From NCBI GenBank assembly GCA_965207915.1, contig OZ242304.1, positions 62,001-126,000 of the forward strand: 64,000 nt of DNA, written 5' to 3'. The position numbers were made by a program, and so were the translations under genes. The stretch's first letter is position 1, and the number at the start of each line of letters is the position of its first letter. Source of the stretch: VXNJ01 sp009840625 (lineage in GTDB: Bacteria; Chloroflexota; UBA11872; VXNJ01). The notes below the pieces were generated by a model. It was given only the letters and a program-made list of their open reading frames with translations, ran no database searches and was not told the DNA's origin. Shown piece after piece: positions 24,467 through 33,406 of the stretch.

Positions 24467-24946
24467 TCAGGGAGGGTTTGCCGGACCGGCGCGGGCGTCA
24501 CCGCGTACAAATATGCTGCGCAACGCGGCGGTGCGGTAGTCGAATATCTTCTCCAGGTCCCTGCGCACAAACAGCCGGTTGACCAGGCGCCCACCCGGCA
24601 CCGTGTAGTCGACGCGGTCGATTACGAGAGTCCCGTCGGATTGGGACTCGAATCGGTGCTCGTGCGCCCATTCTTGGTAGGGGCCGCGGACCTGGATGTC
24701 AACGAACCTGCGCGGGGGATCCCAAATGACGATTTGGCTGCGCCAGCGAAGCGGGAAACCGCGCAGCCGCAAGCGGTAGTCGATTGATGCGCCGGCGTCC
24801 ATTTGGATCGATTCTGGATCCAGGACTTCGAACCGCAGCCATGCCGGAGTGAGCTTTTCAAGGTTGCGAGGGTCGGCGAAGAACTCGAAGACCCTCTCCC
24901 GCGGCTGCGGCAGCCAGATTTCCCTGAGGATGCGGAATCTCGACAC
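24467..24946 (-). CDS. SRPBCC-fold (START/Bet v1-like) protein
   Basis: 159-residue cytoplasmic protein of the SRPBCC superfamily, which forms a deep hydrophobic pocket for lipids, polyketides or other ligands. The N-terminus is typical (REIWLPQPRERVFEFFADPRNLEKLTP). The middle strand FVDIQVRGPYQEWAHEHRFE and the final long helix (RLFVRRDLEKIFDYRTAAL) also fit. It resembles the CoxG or 'ligand-binding SRPBCC' proteins. It is a single gene convergent with the permease at 23395. No ligand can be inferred. Confidence 0.85.
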   Translation of the reverse strand: MSRFRILREIWLPQPRERVFEFFADPRNLEKLTPAWLRFEVLDPESIQMDAGASIDYRLRLRGFPLRWRSQIVIWDPPRRFVDIQVRGPYQEWAHEHRFESQSDGTLVIDRVDYTVPGGRLVNRLFVRRDLEKIFDYRTAALRSIFVRGDARAGPANPP

Positions 24947-25106
24947 GATCGCCTGACCCGAACCGGTTGACCGGGTCGATTATCCGAACCGGATTGCGTG
25001 CTATGCCGCAACGCCCCGGGCGCGGATTGCCGAGGGATTTGTCGCAATTCCCGTAACATGAGCCGGGCGGTGTGGATTTAGGGCAGATCTGGGTCAGGGG
25101 AAGTAG

Positions 25107-26042
25107 ATGGCGGCAAATCCAGTCCCTTTGCGGGCGTTGCGCTCGCGGTTCGGGCTCACGTTCCGCGGCGGGTTCGCGGCCTACCTGTTCGTCCTGCCGT
25201 CGATCGTGTTCATTTCCCTATTTGTGATCGTTCCCATCCTGGGGGCGCTCGCCTACAGCTTCACCACCTACGATCTCCTGACCGCCCCCCGGTACGCCGG
25301 GTTCGAAAACTACCTCGATATCTCCAGCGAGCCGCGGTTCCCACCGGCCATCCGCAACACCGTGCTGTTTGCGATCGGCACTGTACCGGCGGGCGTGATC
25401 ACTTCGCTCCTGCTGGCGGTTTTGATCAACCGCGGCATTCGCGGAATCTACTTTTTCCGGGCGATGTTCTACATGCCGGTCGTCTCGTCGATGGTGGCGG
25501 TGTCGGTCATCTTTCTCTGGATATACGAACCCCAGACCGGCATCATCAGCGAATTCATGCAGATGCTGGGACTGGTGCCGATCAAGTGGATGCGGGATCC
25601 GGATTTCGCCCTGCTGGCAATCATCCTGATGAGCATCTGGAAGAACATGGGCCTGAACATGGTCATCTATTTGGCCGGCCTGCAGTCAATCCCGCCGCAC
25701 CTATACGAGGCGGCCGAGATCGACGGCGCCGGAAGGCTGTCGCAGATGTTCAAGGTGACGGTGCCGCTGCTGGCCCCGACCACGTATTTCGTGGTGATCA
25801 TCTACTTCATCGGCGCCCTGCAGATGTTCACCCAGGTTTTCATCATGGCCTGCGACGACGGCACCCGGATCTGTGGGGGGCCGGTCGATTCGACGATCAC
25901 GATCGTGATGCTGATTTACCTGGAAGCCTTCCTGGCGCTGAAAATGGGGTTCGCGGCCGCCCTATCGTTCACGCTGTTTGTCGTCATAGCGATCGTCACC
26001 TTCATCAACGCCAAGCTGCTCAGCTACGAAATCGGCTGGTAG
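25107..26042 (+). CDS. Sugar ABC transporter permease, MalF/UgpA type (array copy 4, intact)
   Basis: 311-residue permease, the best-preserved member of the array. ATG 25107 follows GGGGAAG at 7-8 bases. It has six hydrophobic segments and an EAA loop with Glu in place of Asp (YEAAEIDGAGRLSQMFKVTVPLLAP). The C-terminal half (CGGPVDSTITIVMLIYLEAF) is nearly the same as in the copy at 23395. The 3' neighbour is an unrelated NCS2 permease. As with the other copies, no partner permease, ATPase or binding protein is encoded nearby, so it must share components from elsewhere if functional. Confidence 0.91.
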   Translation: MAANPVPLRALRSRFGLTFRGGFAAYLFVLPSIVFISLFVIVPILGALAYSFTTYDLLTAPRYAGFENYLDISSEPRFPPAIRNTVLFAIGTVPAGVITSLLLAVLINRGIRGIYFFRAMFYMPVVSSMVAVSVIFLWIYEPQTGIISEFMQMLGLVPIKWMRDPDFALLAIILMSIWKNMGLNMVIYLAGLQSIPPHLYEAAEIDGAGRLSQMFKVTVPLLAPTTYFVVIIYFIGALQMFTQVFIMACDDGTRICGGPVDSTITIVMLIYLEAFLALKMGFAAALSFTLFVVIAIVTFINAKLLSYEIGW

Positions 26043-26162
26043 CGCGGATCCGACCGGTGGCCGGGAACCGCGGACCGGGCCACGTGAAGCCCTTCATCGC
26101 ACCCGGGCCACGCCCTACTGCGGCGGCCCGAATAGGCGGGAGCAGGGGTTGGGTCTGAGAGC

Positions 26163-27929
26163 ATGAGCGCGCCGATGCGTTTCGCCCCCGGCGAGCGCTG
26201 CCCTCTTCCGACGGCCGCCGGCGTTGGAATCCAGGGGGCGATTTTCGCGCTGGCCCCCCTTGTTCTGGTGGTCGCCATCACCGCGCGGGCCGGCGGGCAG
26301 GATGACGCATATCTTTCCTGGGCAGTCTTTGCGGCGCTGATCATCGCCGGCGTCCTCACCGCCCTGCAGGCAGTCCGGTTCGGGAGGGTCGGCGCCGGAC
26401 ACGTGCTGATCATGGGCACGACTCCCAATTTCGTGGCGGTGTCCGTCCTTGCCCTTCAGGCCGGTGGACCAGCCCTGCTGGCTAGTCTGGTGGTCGTGTC
26501 ATCGCTTTTCTACCTGGCCCTGGCCAATTGGCTGCCCGCCCTGAGGCGGGTCATCACCCCGATCGTTTCCGGGACCGCGCTCATGCTGATCGCGGTGGCG
26601 ATCCTGCCAATTGCGATCGGCCAGATGCGGCAGGTCCAGGGCGACGCCCCGGAAGCGGCGGCCCCGGTCATTGCGCTGGTGACGCTGGTGGTAATCATCG
26701 CCATGGCGCTGCGGTCCGGCGGGGTTCTGCGCCTCTGGTCGCCGCTGATCGGCATCGCGTTCGGCTGCGCCGCCGCCGCCGCTTTCGGCGCCTACGACCT
26801 TGCGCCGCTGGCCGAGGCGGCCTGGTTCGGGATCCCTGCCGCCGGGCTGGCCGGCTTCGACCTATCGCCCGACGCCCAGTTCCTGGCCTTGCTGCCAGTG
26901 TTCGTAGTGATCACCCTTGTCGGGGCGGTAAAGAACATCGGCGACAGCATAGCCGCCCAGCAGGCGTCGCAGCGCGGCGTGCGGGCGACCGATTTCCGGT
27001 CCGTCCAGGGATCGCTCAACGTCAATGGCCTTGGGGTGCTTCTTTCCGGACTGGCCGGGACGCCGCCAACGACGGTTTATTCGGCAACCAGCGTGGCGTT
27101 GATGAATCTGACCGGGGTCGCGTCCCGGAACGTTGGTTACATGGTGGGTGTGTTCCTGGTTGCCCTGGCGTTTCTGCCCAAACTCACCTCCCTGCTGCTG
27201 GCCATTCCAAGCGCCGTGCTGGGGACCTACATACTCACCGCGACCGGACTGCTTTTCGCGGAAGGCCTGCGCACGATCAGCCGGGACGGCCTGGACTTTC
27301 CCAAGATGGTCGTTGTCGGCATATCGTTCGCGCTCGGCGCCGGAATCGAACAGCAAAGCGTTTTCGCCGATCTGATCGGTGGGACCTGGGGGCCGCTGCT
27401 GGACAATGGGATGCTGATCGGGTCGCTGACGGCGGTCGCCCTGACGCTTTTCCTGGATGCAACCAATCCGCGTCGGCCCTCGCGGCTCAAGACCGACCTT
27501 GGCCAGGCCGCGTTCGCCGAGATCGACGGGTTCGTTGGCGCCGCCGCGACCCGCGCCGGCTGGGACCAGGGTTCGGCCGACCGGCTGCGTTCGGCGGCCG
27601 AGGAAACCCTGCACAGCCTGATGCCAAATGAACAATCCGCTGGCGACGTACCGCGTCTCGTGCTCACCGTGCGTCCGGCCGGTGAGGTCATCGAACTCGA
27701 ATTCGTGGCCGCGTTCGACGACGCCAATCTCGAGGACCGGCTGGCCCACCTCGAGGAGGAGGACACGGATATGGCCGACAACCAGCTGTCGATGCGGCTG
27801 CTGGGCCACTACGCGGCGGCGGTTCAGCACCCGCAAGTATTTCGGCCTGGATGTCGTTGCGGTACAGGTGAGGGCGCACGGATAAACCTCGCCAATGTCA
27901 CGATTGCCGATCACGCAACCAATGCATAG
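26163..27929 (+). CDS. NCS2-type nucleobase permease fused to an ATPase-like C-terminal domain (3' frameshift)
   Basis: 588 residues as read. The first ~440 are a xanthine/uracil (NCS2) family transporter: some 12-14 hydrophobic segments, the family-typical KNIGDSIAAQQASQR, then a segment with NGLGVLLSGLAGTPPTTVYS that matches the substrate-site and G-rich region of this family. From about residue 455 a soluble domain follows, with ADRLRSAAEETLHSL and DDANLEDRLAHLEEEDTDMADNQLSMRLL. These are patterns of a histidine-kinase-like ATPase (RsbW type) domain. Near base 27834 an extra C appears to shift the frame: the other frame gives KYFGLDVVAVQVRAHG and stops at 27885, which would yield a 573-residue protein. 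As written, the last ~30 residues are nonsense. Confidence 0.82.
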   Translation: MSAPMRFAPGERCPLPTAAGVGIQGAIFALAPLVLVVAITARAGGQDDAYLSWAVFAALIIAGVLTALQAVRFGRVGAGHVLIMGTTPNFVAVSVLALQAGGPALLASLVVVSSLFYLALANWLPALRRVITPIVSGTALMLIAVAILPIAIGQMRQVQGDAPEAAAPVIALVTLVVIIAMALRSGGVLRLWSPLIGIAFGCAAAAAFGAYDLAPLAEAAWFGIPAAGLAGFDLSPDAQFLALLPVFVVITLVGAVKNIGDSIAAQQASQRGVRATDFRSVQGSLNVNGLGVLLSGLAGTPPTTVYSATSVALMNLTGVASRNVGYMVGVFLVALAFLPKLTSLLLAIPSAVLGTYILTATGLLFAEGLRTISRDGLDFPKMVVVGISFALGAGIEQQSVFADLIGGTWGPLLDNGMLIGSLTAVALTLFLDATNPRRPSRLKTDLGQAAFAEIDGFVGAAATRAGWDQGSADRLRSAAEETLHSLMPNEQSAGDVPRLVLTVRPAGEVIELEFVAAFDDANLEDRLAHLEEEDTDMADNQLSMRLLGHYAAAVQHPQVFRPGCRCGTGEGARINLANVTIADHATNA

Positions 27930-27968
27930 GGTTCCGGGACGGACCATTCGCCCCGCCAGGCTCGCCCG

Positions 27969-28732
27969 GTGGCGGCCGGCTCCCGGGCGCTGGGAAATGG
28001 CGGCGACTTGACGCCCGGGCCGGCCAGCGCGTTCCGGCCGTGGTGGCGGCCGCATTTGCGGCAGGGCGATCTTGTCGTGTACCACGTCGACCTCACGCCA
28101 GCAAATGGTTCGGAGTCGGCGGCCCTGGCGTGGTTGGACGAGTCTGAAAACGAGCGCCGGCGCCGGTACCTGGGCGATCTGCCGAAGCGCCAGTTCGCCC
28201 TCTGCCGGGCCGCCCTGCGGATCCTGCTGGTGCGGCGCCTTGATTGTCCGAACCGCTCGCTGAGGTTCGAGGAGGGCCGGCGCGGCAAACCGTTCGCCCT
28301 GATTGGGGATGAGCGGTGCGGATTCAGCTTCAACGTGTCCCACAGCGGCGATCACGGGATGATCGCAATTGCCCCCGGCGGCCGGCTCGGTGTGTCGACG
28401 TCGAGGTGCGCCGCGAGCGCAAGGCGATCGATCAGCTGATTGAGATCCTGTTGACCGAGGCCGAGCGACGGCAAATGGAGCAAATGGATTCGGACCGCAG
28501 GATTTCGCGCTTCTATGATCTTTGGACCGCCAAGGAAGCGTTGGTGAAGGCGAACGGTCTGGGTCACGCCATCGACGTGTCCCGGCTCAATCTGGTCGAT
28601 TCGGTTGGTCGATCCGGCGAAACGCGATGTTTCCATGACCGGGACGTGCTAGGCGGACGGTGGGAAATCTCAAACCTTGGCACCGCGGTTTTCGCGGCCT
28701 CCCTGGCCCGGGAGTTGCCACCCGCGCCCTGA
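27969..28732 (+). pseudogene. 4'-phosphopantetheinyl transferase, Sfp type, frameshifted
   Basis: Sfp-type enzymes move the phosphopantetheine arm from CoA to carrier proteins of polyketide, peptide or fatty-acid synthesis. The first part (from GTG 27969) carries RRRRYLGDLPKRQFALCRAALRILL, the RGKPF motif and FNVSHSGDHGMIAIA. The second part continues in another frame with the Mg-binding DVEVRR and the key FYDLWTAKEALVKANGLG. The break falls in a GTGTGTC repeat near 28391. Removing one GT unit joins the halves into 253 codons, a normal length, with GRLGVDVEVRR restored. The gene precedes panB and panC, which supply the CoA precursor. Confidence 0.85.
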
Positions 28733-28828
28733 TCATCCCGAACCCATGGCATGGGGCGGTCCGGATCGGTCGCTAGACTGGGCTGGCTTGGTCGGCGATC
28801 AGTAAGGTGAAGCGCCATCACAAACAGG

Positions 28829-29656
28829 GTGCGGGTCACCAAGCTTGCGGCCATGAAACGCGCGCGGCAGCCGATAGCCTGCGTGACCGCGTACGATCAT
28901 GCGACCGCACGGCTGGTGGACGAAGCTCAGATTCCGGTGATCCTGGTGGGCGACACGCTGGGCGAAGTCGTTCTCGGTTTGGATTCCACCATTCCGGTGA
29001 CATTGGACGACATTGTCCACCACACCAAGGCGGTCGTTCGTGGCGCCCGCCGATCGCTGATCGTCGCCGACATGCCGTTCATGACTTACCAGACGGACAC
29101 CGCCGACGCGCTGCGCAACGCATCGCGGCTGCTGCAGGAGGGCGGTGCGCAAGCGGTCAAGCTCGAAGGCAGCGAGGTCGTCGCCGACTCCATTCGACGC
29201 CTGACCGAATGCGGCATACCGGTGATGGCGCACATCGGGCTGCAACCGCAGTCGGTGCACCACTTGGGCGGCTATCGCGCCCGCGGGCGAACCGCGGATG
29301 AGGCGCGCCAGTTGCTGGCCGACGCGCTGGCGGTCCAAGCGGCCGGGGCGTTCGCGGTGGTCTTGGAGCTGATCCCCGGCGCAATCGCCGCCGCGATCAC
29401 CAAGCGACTCGAAATTCCCACCATTGGCATCGGCGCCGGACCGGGCTGCGACGGCCAGATACAGGTCATCTCCGACATCCTCGGACTCGGACCGCGTTTG
29501 CCGCGCCACAGCAAGCAATACGCGTCGCTCAACGGCGAGATTGCCGGGGCCCTGGCCAGGTACGCCGCCGAAGTGGCCGGCGGCGGATTCCCGTCCTCCG
29601 AGCACACCCTGGCCGTCGACCCGCAAGTCCTGGACGCGATAGACGGCGCGGACTGA
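28829..29656 (+). CDS. panB: 3-methyl-2-oxobutanoate hydroxymethyltransferase
   Basis: First committed enzyme of pantothenate synthesis: transfers a hydroxymethyl group from methylene-tetrahydrofolate to 2-oxoisovalerate, giving ketopantoate. 275 residues, TIM barrel. Conserved stretches include VTAYDHATARLVDEA, VGDTLGEVVLG, VADMPFMTY, AVKLEGSE, PVMAHIGLQPQSVHHLGGYR and IPTIGIGAGPGCDGQI. The Asp/Glu metal site residues (GDT and KLEG) are present. GTG start. The panC frame begins right at its stop, so the two form an operon. Confidence 0.95.
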   Translation: MRVTKLAAMKRARQPIACVTAYDHATARLVDEAQIPVILVGDTLGEVVLGLDSTIPVTLDDIVHHTKAVVRGARRSLIVADMPFMTYQTDTADALRNASRLLQEGGAQAVKLEGSEVVADSIRRLTECGIPVMAHIGLQPQSVHHLGGYRARGRTADEARQLLADALAVQAAGAFAVVLELIPGAIAAAITKRLEIPTIGIGAGPGCDGQIQVISDILGLGPRLPRHSKQYASLNGEIAGALARYAAEVAGGGFPSSEHTLAVDPQVLDAIDGAD

Positions 29657-29688
29657 TCGAAAAGCTAGATCGGGTTGCCGACCTGCGG

Positions 29689-30489
29689 GTGGCGCTGGCG
29701 CGTTCGCAGCGGCCGCTGGGCCTGGTCCCAACGATGGGCGCCTTGCACGCCGGGCACCTGGCGCTGGTCAAACGGGCGCGGGGAGAATGCGCCAGCGTGG
29801 TGGCGTCGATATTTGTCAATCCGACCCAATTCGGCCGCGGCGAAGATCTGGCCGACTACCCGCGCCCCTTAAGTCGCGATCTGGCCCTGCTTGAGGAGGA
29901 GCACGTCGACATTGTGTTCGCGCCTTCCTCGGCGGAGATGTACCCGGACGGATTCGCGAGCACGATAAGCGTCGGGGGGCCGGCGCTGCCGCTCGAGGGC
30001 GCCGCCCGTCCCGGGCATTTCGACGGCGTGGCCACAATCGTTGCCAAGCTGCTCGGGCAGTCTTTGCCGGACCGGGTGTATCTCGGCCAGAAGGACGGCC
30101 AGCAGGTCGCGGTGATTCGCCGCCTGTTGCGCGACCTTGATATTCCCACCGAGATCGCGGTTGAGCCGACGGTACGTGCAGGCGACGGCCTGGCGCTCAG
30201 CAGCCGCAATTCCTACCTGTCGCCCGCCCAGCGGGCGGCGGCAACGGTGCTCTACCGGGCCCTTTCGAGCGCGCGCGATCGATTCGGTGGAGAAAAAGCC
30301 GATCCCGGCGATGTGGAGGCGTTCTGCCGCGGAGTCATTGAATCCGAGCCGCTGATCGATCGCATCGACTACGTCGCCGCGGTAGACCCGGACACGATCG
30401 AACCCTGGACCGGGCACGGCCCCTGCATGCTGGCGGCGGCAGTCCGGCTGGGGGATGTCCGCCTGATCGACAACGTCCTGTTCACCTGA
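29689..30489 (+). CDS. panC: Pantoate--beta-alanine ligase (pantothenate synthetase)
   Basis: Joins pantoate and beta-alanine with ATP to make pantothenate. 266 residues from GTG 29689. Motifs: VPTMGALHAGHLALV (HIGH-like), FVNPTQFG, YLGQKDGQQVAVIRR, and the KMSKS-like segment with SSRNSYL. Homologues usually start about a dozen residues earlier. In this frame the matching place is a CTG at 29653 that overlaps the panB stop (CTGA), so translation may really begin at a non-standard CTG; no ATG or GTG is available upstream. The catalytic core is complete with either start. Confidence 0.93.
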   Translation: MALARSQRPLGLVPTMGALHAGHLALVKRARGECASVVASIFVNPTQFGRGEDLADYPRPLSRDLALLEEEHVDIVFAPSSAEMYPDGFASTISVGGPALPLEGAARPGHFDGVATIVAKLLGQSLPDRVYLGQKDGQQVAVIRRLLRDLDIPTEIAVEPTVRAGDGLALSSRNSYLSPAQRAAATVLYRALSSARDRFGGEKADPGDVEAFCRGVIESEPLIDRIDYVAAVDPDTIEPWTGHGPCMLAAAVRLGDVRLIDNVLFT

Positions 30490-30608
30490 TCCGAATTCGG
30501 CAAGTCCCGGCCGGCGGCCGGCGGTCGCGAATAATGTCACTGGGTACCGGGAGCCGCGTTGCAGCACCCGGCTAGGACTTCGGCGCAGCGTGAGGGGCAA
30601 GGGCACAG

Positions 30609-31787
30609 GTGATAACCAGATTCGGAACTCTCTTCGCCGGTCACGTCGATCTGGAGGACATCGGCCTGGCCGGAATCCCGGTAAACGATCGCTGGCTGCC
30701 CGACGATCAGTTGGCGACGGTATTCGAGAAGGCCGAGTCGATCGCGGTGCTGATGGACGACTGCGGGTACGACACGTTCTGGCTGGCCGAACACCACTTC
30801 CAGCGCGAAGGCTACGAGTGCATCCCCAATCTGCTGCTCTTCGGGGTCCATCTCTGTCACTTGACGGAAAAGATAAGGATCGGCTGCGGCTTCAACATCG
30901 CCCCGATGTGGAACCCGTTGCGCCTGGCCGAGGACTACGCGACGGCCGACATTCTGACCGGTGGCCGGGTCATCTTCGGGGTTGGCAGGGGATATCACAC
31001 GCGCGAGGTCGAATCGTTCGGCGCGCCGATGCTCGACCAGGACGCCAACCGCGATCTTTTCGAAGAACAGGTCGACATAATCTTCAAGGCCTTCAACAGC
31101 CGATCGTTCTCGCACCGCGGTCCCAACTACACGATTCCGCCCCCGGTCCCCTACCGCGGCTACCAGTTGGAGGAAATCACCCTCGTGCCGCGGCCCGCAA
31201 ACCTCCCGGTCGAGTGCTACCAGCCCCTGGTCAGCGCCAGCCCGCGCGGGATCGACTTCATGATCAAACACGGAATCAAGGGCATGCTGGGCGGCGGGGC
31301 GGCACCCGGCGGTGCCGCCGACCGGGTAGTTGCGGCGTGGCGCGATGCGCTCGCCCGATCAGGCCGCGAAACCGAGCTGGGCCAGGACCTGATCATCGGG
31401 TTTTCGGTCCACCTGGCCGACACCGAGGCAAAGGCCATCGCCGAGGCCGAGCGGTTCGCCGAGGAGGACATGAAGATGTTCGCCCCGCTGGGGTTTCGCA
31501 AACTCTCCGACGAGCATCTGGCCGCGCTCGGGGACCCTTCCGCGGCGGTGGGGGCGGGCCTGCCCACGGTCCGCGACGGGGTGGCGGCGGGCTCCTGGCT
31601 GTGCGGGCCGCCCGATCTGGTCGCCGAAAAGATCTTCGATGTCCAGGAGCGCTACCCGGGCCTGGCGGAAATCAACGTCGGGTCGGTCATTGGCACGCCG
31701 AAGGACGTGATCCTGGAGCAGTTGGGCTGGTTTGCCGAAGACGTAATGCCGCGATTCAAGTCCCAGGCCGACCACAAATCTAGCTGA
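30609..31787 (+). CDS. LLM-class flavin-dependent oxidoreductase (luciferase-like)
   Basis: 392-residue protein of the bacterial luciferase-like monooxygenase family, using FMN or F420 on an unknown small molecule. Family signatures: FWLAEHHFQREGYECIPN near residue 60, IRIGCGFNIAPMWNPLRLAEDYA, and the GRVIFGVGRGYHTREVESFG segment that binds the flavin. It has a TIM-barrel pattern throughout. GTG start. Stand-alone gene, convergent with the MFS gene. Paralogues of this family are abundant in some marine Chloroflexota and actinobacteria. Confidence 0.9.
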   Translation: MITRFGTLFAGHVDLEDIGLAGIPVNDRWLPDDQLATVFEKAESIAVLMDDCGYDTFWLAEHHFQREGYECIPNLLLFGVHLCHLTEKIRIGCGFNIAPMWNPLRLAEDYATADILTGGRVIFGVGRGYHTREVESFGAPMLDQDANRDLFEEQVDIIFKAFNSRSFSHRGPNYTIPPPVPYRGYQLEEITLVPRPANLPVECYQPLVSASPRGIDFMIKHGIKGMLGGGAAPGGAADRVVAAWRDALARSGRETELGQDLIIGFSVHLADTEAKAIAEAERFAEEDMKMFAPLGFRKLSDEHLAALGDPSAAVGAGLPTVRDGVAAGSWLCGPPDLVAEKIFDVQERYPGLAEINVGSVIGTPKDVILEQLGWFAEDVMPRFKSQADHKSS

Positions 31788-31795
31788 GCGGATCG

Positions 31796-33289
31796 CTAAC
31801 CGGTACGGGCCCGTCCGCGGCGCGGCCGGCCGCGGGCACTTCCAATTGAGGGAAGATCCCCGCCCTTGAAGAACGAGGCGACCGCGCCCAGCAGCAGCAA
31901 GCACCCGGTACCGGTGTACAGCAAATTCATGCCCGAGACGAATGCGGCTCCGGCTCCGGAACCATCGGCGCTGGCCACACCACGCAAATCGGGGGCGAAC
32001 CCCATCCCCGCCATGGTCGCGGCCACGACTGCGGTTCCGAGAGCAATTGAAGTGACGTTGGCCGAATTGCGGACCAGGCTCAGCAGTGCCGAGACGATGC
32101 CGTGGCGCGCCGAGCTGGAGGCGCTGAAAATCGATGCCGAATTAGGCGATGAGAACAGTCCGCTGCCGGCGCTTTGGACGACCAGGGCCGCGATGATGAG
32201 TGCCACCGGAGTCGACTCGGAAACCCTCGAGATAACAAAGATGCCGACCGCGGCGATCACCAGCCCCAGGACGTTGAAGATTCGATAGCCGAAGCGGTCC
32301 GACAGTCGCCCCGCGATCGGCCCGGTGATGGTCATGGTCACCGCGGTGGGAAGCATGATCAGGCCCACCTGACCGGCCGGAAAACCCAGGACTCCCTGCA
32401 GGTAGAAGGGCATGAGAAAGCGGACCGATCCGGTGCTCAGAAATGACATGAACGAGGCCAGGACGCCCAGTGAAAAGACGCGGTTTCGAAAAAGTCCGAG
32501 ATCCAGCATCGGAGCCGCCGCTTTCGACTCCCAAACCAGAAAACCGGCTACCAGCGCCACGAAAAGCAATGCGGCCGCAATCGCGATTGGCGAATCCCAG
32601 CCCAGCCGGTTTCCGTTGGTCATCAGCAGCAGGAAAGTCACCAGCGCGGCCGTCGAAAGCGTGGCTCCGGGCCAGTCGAATCCGATCCCGCGCTTCTCGC
32701 GGTGGAACAGCTTGGCGTCCAACAAGAGCAGGGCCCCCAGCAGCGCGATTGAGGCCAGCGGCAGGTTGATCAGGAAGACCGACCGCCAGCCGAATGCGCT
32801 AACCAGCAACCCGCCGATTGCCGGGCCGGCCATCCCGCCGGCGCCGACCATGCTCATGTGACTCCCGATCCCCTTGCCGCGCTCGTCGTCGGGAAAGACC
32901 GTCGTGATCATGGCCATCGCCGTGCCCTGGGTCATGGCCGCCCCCACCCCCTGGACGACCCGGGAAAGTATCAGGAGCGTGACGTTTGGCGAGAGCGCGG
33001 CAAAGACTGAGGCTCCAACCAGAAAAAGCAGACCCGTCATGTAGACGCGCTTCCGCCCGACCAGGTCGCTGAGCCGGCCCATCGGCAACAGCAGTGCGCT
33101 GATCGTCAAGGTCTGGGCGATTACGACCCACTGGATGGTTGGCAGGTCGCTGTCGAAGTGGTCCGCAATGGTGGGCAGGGCCACGTTGACCGACCCGAAA
33201 GTCATGACCCCGGTGAACGTGCCAAGGCCAACTGCGGCGAACACCCACCACTTGTAGTGGGGGCTGCCGGCCACGGCGCCGGCTAGCAA
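31796..33289 (-). CDS. MFS drug/proton antiporter, DHA2 (EmrB/QacA) type
   Basis: 497-residue major facilitator with about 14 hydrophobic segments, typical of 14-helix DHA2 exporters. The N-terminal motif VALPTIADHF and the loop GRLSDLVGRKRVY (MFS motif A) are visible. The antiporter signature region GVGAAMTQGTAMAMI follows, and a second motif-A-like loop (GRLSDRFGYR) is in the second half. It probably exports drugs or other hydrophobic compounds in exchange for protons. The start is uncertain (TTG 33289 or GTG 33274). The C-terminal tail is basic (RGRPRRGRART). Confidence 0.9.
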   Translation of the reverse strand: MLAGAVAGSPHYKWWVFAAVGLGTFTGVMTFGSVNVALPTIADHFDSDLPTIQWVVIAQTLTISALLLPMGRLSDLVGRKRVYMTGLLFLVGASVFAALSPNVTLLILSRVVQGVGAAMTQGTAMAMITTVFPDDERGKGIGSHMSMVGAGGMAGPAIGGLLVSAFGWRSVFLINLPLASIALLGALLLLDAKLFHREKRGIGFDWPGATLSTAALVTFLLLMTNGNRLGWDSPIAIAAALLFVALVAGFLVWESKAAAPMLDLGLFRNRVFSLGVLASFMSFLSTGSVRFLMPFYLQGVLGFPAGQVGLIMLPTAVTMTITGPIAGRLSDRFGYRIFNVLGLVIAAVGIFVISRVSESTPVALIIAALVVQSAGSGLFSSPNSASIFSASSSARHGIVSALLSLVRNSANVTSIALGTAVVAATMAGMGFAPDLRGVASADGSGAGAAFVSGMNLLYTGTGCLLLLGAVASFFKGGDLPSIGSARGRPRRGRARTG

Positions 33290-33406
33290 TTAATGCCCGG
33301 AATTGGAACGCGCCGGGAATCGCAGTGAGGGAGTTGCGGGGCCGTCCGGCCGCGGTTGAGCGGGGTCACCACCAATGATTGCACCCGCCGCCGGACGGGT
33401 GTGGAG

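Noticed and set aside
26862..28355. Minus-strand frame of 497 codons under the NCS2 and Sfp genes
   Set aside because: Spans two recognisable genes on the plus strand and has no protein-family features.
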